A stretch of DNA of 46,930 nucleotides from Burkholderia singularis (lineage in GTDB: Bacteria > Pseudomonadota > Gammaproteobacteria > Burkholderiales > Burkholderiaceae), in assembly GCF_900176645.1 (NCBI RefSeq), contig NZ_FXAN01000065.1, forward strand, positions 1-46,930, in the 5' to 3' direction. Position 1 is the stretch's first letter; each line of letters opens with the position of its first letter. Below the pieces are notes generated by a model, which was not told the origin of the DNA, ran no database searches, and saw nothing but the letters and a program-made list of their open reading frames with translations. Made by a program: the position numbers and the translations under genes. Positions 41,433 through 46,930 of the stretch are shown piece after piece.

Positions 41433-42077
41433 ATGCGCTCATGCAGCAAATCGACTTGGCCGCCGCGCCTTGTCACGGTGCCCGGCCTGCACGGCAGCGA
41501 AGGCGCGCACTGGCAGACCTGGCTCGAGCGGCAGTTCGCACGCGCGTTGCGCGTCGAACAGGACGACTGGGATGCGCCGCATCTCGCGCGCTGGGCGCAA
41601 AAGGTCCGCGATCTGCTCGCGCGCGAGCGCGGCCCGTTCGTGCTGGCCGCGCACAGTTTCGGCTGCCTGGCGGCCGCGCATGCGCTCGTGCAGTCTGCAT
41701 CGGCTGCCGAGATGTCAACGGCGGATGTGATCGGCGTGCTGTTCGTGGCGCCGGCCAATCCGCGCAAATTCGCGTTCGCGGGCGAGTTCGACGCGTACCG
41801 GCTCGCCGTGCCGTCGATTCTGATCGGCAGCGAGACCGACCCATGGATGACGCTCGCGGACGCGCGCGAGCTTGCGCACCGGCTCGGCAGCGCGTTCGTC
41901 AATCTCGGCGACGCCGGGCATATCAATACCGCCGCCGGCTACGGGCCGTGGCCGCGCGCGAAATATCTGGTCGATACGCTCGTGCATTGCGCGGCGCCGC
42001 TCAGATTTCAGAATGACGATGACAATGACGAGCGCACCGCCGGCACGTTCGGGCGGAATTCGCTCGCCACGGTTTGA
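41433..42077 (+). CDS. RBBP9/YdeN-family serine hydrolase (214 aa)
   Basis: This is a small alpha/beta hydrolase. The family opening is Pro-Gly-Leu-His-Gly-Ser-Glu-Gly-Ala-His-Trp. The nucleophile Ser75 sits in Ala-Ala-His-Ser-Phe-Gly. Ser-Glu-Thr-Asp-Pro-Trp carries the acid, and Asp-Ala-Gly-His-Ile-Asn the catalytic His. The C-terminus after about residue 190 (Asn-Asp-Asp-Asp-Asn-Asp-Glu-Arg...) is a non-conserved tail. Substrates of this family are unknown. It is divergent from the VOC gene, with about 150 bases between. Confidence 0.85.
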   Translation: MRSCSKSTWPPRLVTVPGLHGSEGAHWQTWLERQFARALRVEQDDWDAPHLARWAQKVRDLLARERGPFVLAAHSFGCLAAAHALVQSASAAEMSTADVIGVLFVAPANPRKFAFAGEFDAYRLAVPSILIGSETDPWMTLADARELAHRLGSAFVNLGDAGHINTAAGYGPWPRAKYLVDTLVHCAAPLRFQNDDDNDERTAGTFGRNSLATV

Positions 42078-42374
42078 GCCGTCGAAACGGCGGCGGTGCG
42101 TGTGCGATGACGCGGCTGGCAGGAGGCGCGTTCGTGGCGGCCGGGGCATCGCCGATGCGGCTTGCGTCGTTGAAGCGCTGGATTGCGCGTGCGTTGCGGC
42201 GACGGCCGACGCGTGCGAATGCGGTTTGACGCAGGGCCCAGGCGGAACGCCGCCGATTGCAGCTGACCGGCGCGTCGCCCGCCTCCGGCAGGATCGCGAC
42301 GCAAAAGGCAGCCTGCTTGCGTCGCGCACTGCCCCACGAGCGACGGCGCGTTGCGCGCGCCGCCCGGAGGCTGG

Positions 42375-44492
42375 TCAAGCCGTAACGGGCGCGAGCGCCG
42401 CCGGATCGGAATAGCTCGGCTTGCCGGTTTCGATATGGCCTGCGAAGCGGCGCACGAACTTGCCCGTTGCGCCGTCCGACACTGTCACGTCATACCAGTG
42501 ATGGCTCGATGCAAGCGGCCACTGCTCGATGCGCTCGTCGCCGCCGCGCAGTGTCAGCTGACGCGCAGGCGCGCCGTATGCGTTGTCCGACAGGCTCAGC
42601 TTGATGCTCTGTCCGCCGTGATTCTTGAGCTTCAAATACAGGTTGCCGTTCGCGACGTCGTAGCCCGCCTGCACTTCCGGATGCGCGGCCGCATGCGGGC
42701 CGTGCCCGTCGGGCGCGGCAGTGCCGGCGAACGTGCGCACGAAGCCGTTCGGGCCGTATACGGTGAACGCATACGCGCCGTTCGTCGCCGACAGGTCGAA
42801 CTCGTCGTGCAACGTGGCGTGTGCGCCGACCGTATAGCGCCACGGGCCATCGCCGCGGTTCGTCGCGTACACATAGAAGTGCGCGCCCTGTTTGCCGCGG
42901 TTCGCGAATTCGATGCGCAGCGTCGTGCCGCCCTGCACGCGCGCGTTCACATGCAATTCGTAGGGCAGCGCGCGCGCCGGGCGCACGCCCGGCTCTTGCG
43001 GGTCGACCGGGCTCGGCGCGGCGGGCACGCTCGGCGCGGGCTTGGTCGAGCAGAGCTGGTCGGCGATCGATCGATAGTTGCTGGTGTCGGGCAGCGGCGG
43101 CAGTGTCGCATCCGGCGTGCGGAAATCGAATGCCGACGTCAGGTCGCCGCACACGGTGCGGCGCCATGGCGTGATGTTCGGCTCGTCGATGCCGAAGCGC
43201 GCGGCGATGAAGCGGATCACCGACGTATGGTCGAAGACTTCCGAGCACACGAAACCGCCCTTCGTCCACGGCGAGACGATGGTCATCGGCACGCGCGGGC
43301 CCAGGCCGTAAGGCAGGCCGTCGGCCGTGTATTTGCCGCCGCGTCCGGGGTTCACGACGTTATGGATCTCGCCGTCGACGGTGACGGTGGACAAGCCCTG
43401 CGCACGTGACGTCGGCGGTTGCGGCGGCACGATGTGGTCGAAGAAGCCGTCGTTCTCGTCGTACATGATGAAGAGCACGGTTTTGCGCCACACGTCGGGG
43501 TTCGCGGTCAGCGCATCGAGAATGTGCGACGTGTAGTTCGCGCCATACGCAGGGGTGTACTTCGGATGTTCGGAGAACGCGGCGGGCGGCAGCAGCCACG
43601 ACACCTGCGGCAGCTTGTTCGCGAGCACGTCGGCTTTCAGATCGTCGAGCGTGCGCACCGTTTGCGCGCGTTGATACAGCGACGAGCCCGGCTTCGCATC
43701 GATGAAGTTCGCGAAGTTTTGCAGGATGTTCGTCCCGTAGTTGCCGTTCAGCGGATCGACCCAGGTCGTGCCCTGTTGATAGATCTGCCACGAAATGCCT
43801 GCGGCCTCGAGGCGCTCCGGGTAGGTCGTCCACGACAGCAGTTGATATTGCGGCGGCACGTCGCCGTCCACGTAGTCGTTGTTGTCGAGCAGCGGGCCGC
43901 CGAACTTGCCCGTCGGATCGACCGTGCCGGTCATCAGATACGAGCGGTTCGGATGCGTCGGGCCGGGCAGCGAACAGAAATAGTGGTCGCAGACGGTGAA
44001 CGCGTCGGCGAGCGCATAGTGGAACGGGATGTCCTCGCGCACGTGATAGCCCATCGTCATGTCGGTCTTGTTCGCGGGCCACTGGTCGTAGCGGCCGCCG
44101 TCGATCGCCGCGTGCGTTTTGTACCACGAGTGATCGAGATCGCCGATGCATTGCGCGCTCGTGGTCAGCGTATTGAGACGAAACGGCAACACGGGCTTGC
44201 CGGGGTCGGCTTTCGACGGCTGGTACCAGACCGGCTTACCGTTGGGCAGCGGGATCGGGAAGCGGTCGTTGTAACCGCGCACGCCGCGCAGGTGTCCGAA
44301 ATAATGATCGAACGAGCGGTTTTCCTGCATGAACACGACAATGTGCTCGACGTCCCGGATGGTGCCGGTGCGCGATGCGGCGGGGATCGCGAGCGCACGG
44401 CGAATCGATTCGGGCAAGACGGTGAGCGCGGCGGCGGCGCTCGTGGATTGCGCGACGGTCTGCAGGAAACGGCGGCGGCTTTCTGATGTCAT
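42375..44492 (-). CDS. Phosphocholine-type phospholipase C, Tat-exported (705 aa)
   Basis: It hydrolyses phosphatidylcholine and related lipids outside the cytoplasm. The twin-arginine signal is Arg-Arg-Arg-Phe-Leu-Gln (6-11). The phosphoesterase domain shows Phe-Met-Gln-Glu-Asn-Arg-Ser-Phe-Asp-His-Tyr-Phe-Gly and Pro-Gly-Pro-Thr-His-Pro-Asn-Arg, with later metal-binding Tyr-Asp-Glu-Asn-Asp-Gly-Phe-Phe-Asp-His. About 200 C-terminal residues form the two beta-rich repeats of this family. ATG 44492 puts the Tat motif at the usual place. A small lipoprotein gene ends 4 bases upstream. Burkholderia has several paralogues, so I do not number it. Confidence 0.93.
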   Translation of the reverse strand: MTSESRRRFLQTVAQSTSAAAALTVLPESIRRALAIPAASRTGTIRDVEHIVVFMQENRSFDHYFGHLRGVRGYNDRFPIPLPNGKPVWYQPSKADPGKPVLPFRLNTLTTSAQCIGDLDHSWYKTHAAIDGGRYDQWPANKTDMTMGYHVREDIPFHYALADAFTVCDHYFCSLPGPTHPNRSYLMTGTVDPTGKFGGPLLDNNDYVDGDVPPQYQLLSWTTYPERLEAAGISWQIYQQGTTWVDPLNGNYGTNILQNFANFIDAKPGSSLYQRAQTVRTLDDLKADVLANKLPQVSWLLPPAAFSEHPKYTPAYGANYTSHILDALTANPDVWRKTVLFIMYDENDGFFDHIVPPQPPTSRAQGLSTVTVDGEIHNVVNPGRGGKYTADGLPYGLGPRVPMTIVSPWTKGGFVCSEVFDHTSVIRFIAARFGIDEPNITPWRRTVCGDLTSAFDFRTPDATLPPLPDTSNYRSIADQLCSTKPAPSVPAAPSPVDPQEPGVRPARALPYELHVNARVQGGTTLRIEFANRGKQGAHFYVYATNRGDGPWRYTVGAHATLHDEFDLSATNGAYAFTVYGPNGFVRTFAGTAAPDGHGPHAAAHPEVQAGYDVANGNLYLKLKNHGGQSIKLSLSDNAYGAPARQLTLRGGDERIEQWPLASSHHWYDVTVSDGATGKFVRRFAGHIETGKPSYSDPAALAPVTA

Positions 44493-44496
44493 CTGT

Positions 44497-44835
44497 TCAC
44501 CTCGGGTTCTGCGGGGAAGAGGGCGCGGCGATGCCGCGCGTTCGACCTGGGCTCGATGCGGCATGCATGAGCGCTGCCTTCGCGCCGGATGCGTCTTCGT
44601 CGGCGTCTTCGGGCGGGTAGTGGATCACGGGCGGCGCGAGCGGCGCGCTCGCGGCGGCGTTGCCGCCGGCTGGCGCGCCGCCGTTGAACGCATCGGCGCT
44701 GTTCCTGGCGAACGGCGGTTGCTGCGCGGCGGCATTGGCCTGCGCGCGCGATGCTTCGGACGCGTCGTCGCTGCAGGCCGCCACGAGCGACGCGGCGCAG
44801 ACGACGGCGCCGAGCATGGCTGAACGGTGGCGCAT
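44497..44835 (-). CDS. Small predicted lipoprotein paired with phospholipase C (112 aa)
   Basis: A signal peptide with Leu-Val-Ala-Ala-Cys (Cys at about residue 21) is followed by Ser-Asp-Asp and an Ala/Pro/Asn-rich disordered body ending in a Pro-rich tail. ATG 44835 has GGAG 9 bases upstream; the upstream ATG 44869 lacks a ribosome site. It precedes the phospholipase C gene by 4 bases, so the pair is cotranscribed; an accessory or export role is possible but not visible in the sequence. Confidence 0.65.
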   Translation of the reverse strand: MRHRSAMLGAVVCAASLVAACSDDASEASRAQANAAAQQPPFARNSADAFNGGAPAGGNAAASAPLAPPVIHYPPEDADEDASGAKAALMHAASSPGRTRGIAAPSSPQNPR

Positions 44836-45020
44836 CGGCAGGCTCCGGGAGGAACGCGAATTGGGCATGCTGCGAAGTATGACGAAATGATGCGTCGATT
44901 GCGTGACCTGTTTGCTACGCCAATGTGATGACGATTTTCTTTCCATGTCTGACGAATGGCTGTCATTGACGCCGATGCGCACCGGCTGCCGCGCAAGTGG
45001 GCGCTCTTCGGGCGCGCCGC

Positions 45021-45665
45021 TCAGCCGGCGGCCGGCGGCACGAACGCGCCGAAGTTCGCGCTTGCCGTATCAGGGTCGACGTGCATTGTTCCGCAATCGA
45101 GCGAAATCGTCGTTTGCGCCTGCTGCACGATCGACCACGGCCGCGACGGATCATAGCCGGACCATCCGGCCGAGTTCGCAAGCCACGTGTACTGGACGAG
45201 GCCTGCCTGCTGCATCGCCCGGCACGTGCTGCCCGATCCGTACACGCCGATGCCGTATCGGCGGTTGCCGTTGCCGGCTGCCGCGACGCCGCTTGCGACG
45301 CCGTGGAAATATGAGGTGATGCATCCGTCGATGTCGGCGGCTGGCGCGTCGTAGTCGACCGTGAAATACAAGCCGCCGTTTCGCGCGCCGAGATCGCCTG
45401 CTTGGGTCGCGGCGCGCAAACCGTCGATGTAGCCTCGCAGCGCGCTGAAGTAATCGCAGGACGACGGGGCGTCCTCGTAGACGAGCACGAGCTTCAGGCC
45501 GGCGTTCCAGATCGCGTTGGCCTCGTCGCGGCCGATCACCTTGGGATGAGGGGGATCGTCGTAGAGATCGATGCTCAGATAGCGGGCAACGAAGTCGTAT
45601 TGCGCGTTGCGGATCGCGTTCGCGTTGGCGGCGCAGTTTTGCACGGTGTCGAATCCGTTTGGCAT
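45021..45665 (-). CDS. DUF1906 glycoside-hydrolase-like protein (214 aa)
   Basis: This is a GH25-like TIM-barrel domain of the Rv2525c/DUF1906 family. It opens Gly-Phe-Asp-Thr, has Phe-Val-Ala-Arg-Tyr-Leu-Ser, then Leu-Val-Leu-Val-Tyr-Glu, and the acidic strand Ile-Tyr/Leu-Tyr-Phe-Thr-Val-Asp-Tyr-Asp (probable catalytic Asp cluster). Later strands are Tyr-Gly-Ile-Gly-Val-Tyr-Gly-Ser and Tyr-Thr-Trp-Leu-Ala. No signal peptide is visible. Members may cleave or bind peptidoglycan. It lies 120 bases downstream of the first RebB gene on the same strand. Confidence 0.8.
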   Translation of the reverse strand: MPNGFDTVQNCAANANAIRNAQYDFVARYLSIDLYDDPPHPKVIGRDEANAIWNAGLKLVLVYEDAPSSCDYFSALRGYIDGLRAATQAGDLGARNGGLYFTVDYDAPAADIDGCITSYFHGVASGVAAAGNGNRRYGIGVYGSGSTCRAMQQAGLVQYTWLANSAGWSGYDPSRPWSIVQQAQTTISLDCGTMHVDPDTASANFGAFVPPAAG

Positions 45666-45785
45666 GGCATGTCCTTTGATCTGTCCGGGGTGCGGCGGCC
45701 GGGCGGCCCGCGCCAAGACGAATCGGCGTGCGGCGGCGCGTCGATTCGCGGGCGCGGGGCGGCCGTATCCGGTTCGCGAGTGCGG

Positions 45786-46118
45786 TTATTGCGGTTGCGA
45801 GCGGAACGCTTGCAGCACGGTCAGCAGGCTCGTGAGGTTGTCGGCGATGCCGCCTTGCGCGATCTTCTCGGTAGCTGCCGCGCCGGCAGTGGTGTCGACG
45901 CTGTAGATCTGCATCACGCCCATGTTGGTGGCTGCCTGCGCCGCAGTGTTCTGCTGTTGCTGCGCGGACACGGCGTTCTGGAACAGGATGCCGGTGGAAT
46001 GCGCCATCGTCTGGTAGATCGTGCCCAGCGCCGTTGCGGGGCTTTCTCCCAAAACCTTGACGTTCGATTGCGTGACGGCATCGGTGATTTGCGAATTGAC
46101 TGCGGTCGGAGTGGTCAT
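45786..46118 (-). CDS. RebB-family R-body protein, copy 1 (110 aa)
   Basis: The Reb domain is clear: Val-Asn-Ser-Gln-Ile-Thr-Asp-Ala-Val-Thr-Gln-Ser-Asn-Val-Lys-Val, Tyr-Gln-Thr-Met-Ala-His, the Gln-rich Ala-Gln-Gln-Gln-Gln-Asn, and Tyr-Ser-Val-Asp-Thr-Thr-Ala-Gly. Reb proteins polymerise into coiled protein ribbons (R-bodies) that unroll on a pH trigger in Caedibacter. It differs from copy 2 at about 13 of 110 positions by eye. The gene pair is tandem, about 97 bases apart, minus strand. Confidence 0.88.
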   Translation of the reverse strand: MTTPTAVNSQITDAVTQSNVKVLGESPATALGTIYQTMAHSTGILFQNAVSAQQQQNTAAQAATNMGVMQIYSVDTTAGAAATEKIAQGGIADNLTSLLTVLQAFRSQPQ

Positions 46119-46215
46119 GGCTGATTCCTAGAAGTTGAGTCGTAGCGGGAATGGAAGCGGCGCGGCGCGCTGACGGTCAGCCCGGCGCCGGCTCATGCGG
46201 CGATGCCCGGCGGCG

Positions 46216-46548
46216 TCATTGCGGCGGCGAGCGGAACGATTGCAGCACGGTCAACAGGCTCGTGAGGTTGTCGGCGATGCCGCCTTGCGCGACCTTCTCG
46301 GTGGCCGCCGCGCCGGCGGTGGTGTCGACGCTGTAGATCTGCATCAAGCCCATGTTGGCGGCCGCCTGCGCGAGCGTGTTCTGCTGCTGCTGCGCGGACA
46401 CGGCGTTCTGGAACAGGATGCCGGTGGAGTGCGCCATCGTCTGGTAGATCGAACCCAAGGCCATCGCGGGGCTTTCCGCGACGACTTTGACGTTCGACTG
46501 CGTGACGGCGTCGGTGATTTGGTCGTTGACGGTGGTCGGAAAAGTCAT
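46216..46548 (-). CDS. RebB-family R-body protein, copy 2 (110 aa)
   Basis: It has the same length and frame plan as the downstream copy. Differences cluster in the first 33 residues (for example Thr3 to Phe, Ser9 to Asp, Leu23-Gly24 to Val-Ala) and near the Ala/Thr-rich middle, while the Tyr-Ser-Val-Asp-Thr-Thr core is unchanged. R-body assembly in other bacteria needs more than one Reb paralogue, so two near-identical genes fit a functional unit. GGAG before ATG 46548 is good. A further small gene lies upstream. Confidence 0.88.
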   Translation of the reverse strand: MTFPTTVNDQITDAVTQSNVKVVAESPAMALGSIYQTMAHSTGILFQNAVSAQQQQNTLAQAAANMGLMQIYSVDTTAGAAATEKVAQGGIADNLTSLLTVLQSFRSPPQ

Positions 46549-46654
46549 GGTGTGGCTCCTATCATGTCATGCACGGAAAATGCCGTGCGCAGGAAAGAAC
46601 GTTGAGGCGCGCGGAATGTGAGCGTGGCGTCCGATTGTTTGGCAATACGAATCA

Positions 46655-46930
46655 TCAGGATGCCGGCGCGTATGCGCGGGCGTCCGTGTGCGTGGCGATA
46701 TCGCGCTGAATCAGCTCGATCACGTAATCGGCTGCGCGCGCCAGTTGCGCTTCAGCGGGCCGCATATCCGCTTGCGCGGCGAAGCGTTGCAGCGCCGTGC
46801 GCAACTCGGCGAGCGACGTGACCGATTGCAGCGCATCCGCGATCGGCTTGGGGTGGGCCGTGTTGGGCGGTGCCGGCACGGCGGCCGGCGGTTCGCCGGC
46901 GGCGGGTGCAGCGGGGCTCGCGGGCGGCGT
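46655..46930 (-). CDS. Partial small protein upstream of the R-body genes (C-terminal 91 residues)
   Basis: The frame is open to the window edge, so the start lies beyond it. The visible part begins with Ala/Pro-rich linker sequence and then a helical domain (Ala-Asp-Ala-Leu-Gln-Ser-Val-Thr-Ser-Leu-Ala-Glu-Leu-Arg-Thr-Ala-Leu; Ala-Arg-Ala-Ala-Asp-Tyr-Val-Ile-Glu-Leu-Ile-Gln). I do not recognise it. Its orientation and 106-base spacing suggest it is part of the reb cluster. Confidence 0.55.
   Translation of the reverse strand, partial: TPPASPAAPAAGEPPAAVPAPPNTAHPKPIADALQSVTSLAELRTALQRFAAQADMRPAEAQLARAADYVIELIQRDIATHTDARAYAPAS

Overview
This is GC-rich chromosomal DNA from a beta-proteobacterium, almost certainly Burkholderia and most likely the B. 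pseudomallei/thailandensis/oklahomensis group. The evidence is gene content: hopanoid genes hpnI/hpnL, a phosphocholine-type phospholipase C with a Tat signal, Burkholderiales-type porins, twin RebB-type R-body genes, and strong Burkholderia codon usage. The species cannot be fixed from the sequence alone. I see no tRNA, rRNA, insertion sequence, prophage or CRISPR array. Most of the window is core or shell chromosome with short operons.

Layout. 1-2.2 kb: end of a hopanoid locus on the minus strand, with hpnL cut by the window edge and a perfect 36-bp hairpin sitting exactly on that edge. 2.2-3.5 kb: an old-yellow-enzyme-like oxidoreductase. 3.9-9.0 kb: an OprB-family porin and a small membrane protein (minus) diverge from an atypical NRAMP transporter (plus). 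The roughly 1.6 kb between porin and transporter holds two promoters, two long structured leaders and several very small ORFs. 9.3-14.5 kb: a small conserved protein, glutathione reductase, argG, a membrane protein, a secreted protein and a CueR-type promoter in front of a copper-chaperone-like gene. 14.6-17.9 kb: glmU-glmS for UDP-GlcNAc. 18.3-22.8 kb: a SnoaL-like protein, the folate/tRNA cluster SDR-folB-ttcA, a divergent MidA-type methyltransferase and two small proteins. 23-26.4 kb: an autoregulated-looking sugar operon lacI-AGE epimerase-PfkB kinase with two ATGA overlaps. 26.5-32.3 kb: a chemoreceptor, a bile-acid/sodium-type transporter, a small secreted protein and a porin. 32.6-37.8 kb: LysR, nitronate monooxygenase, a 93-bp hairpin repeat array, a fluoroacetate-dehalogenase-like hydrolase and an Lrp/EamA pair. 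37.9-42.1 kb: a candidate sRNA, YbaK and DUF1289 proteins, HMG-CoA lyase, a GhrA-type reductase, a VOC protein and an RBBP9-type hydrolase. 42.4-46.9 kb: phospholipase C with a small lipoprotein, a DUF1906 protein, and two tandem RebB-type genes with a partial upstream gene.

The most interesting part is the NRAMP locus. The transporter has lost the canonical DPGN and MPHN metal-site motifs. Its roughly 500-nt leader encodes a 20-residue acidic/proline peptide behind a near-ideal Shine-Dalgarno, resembling in kind the Mg2+-sensing mgtL leader peptides of enterobacteria, followed by stem-loops and a 46-residue microprotein. I infer a cation-responsive, probably Mg2+-responsive, leader controlling an NRAMP-related importer, opposite a porin with its own structured leader. 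Secondary highlights are the hairpin repeat array upstream of the nitronate monooxygenase gene, a pseudoenzyme-like SDR, and the R-body pair.
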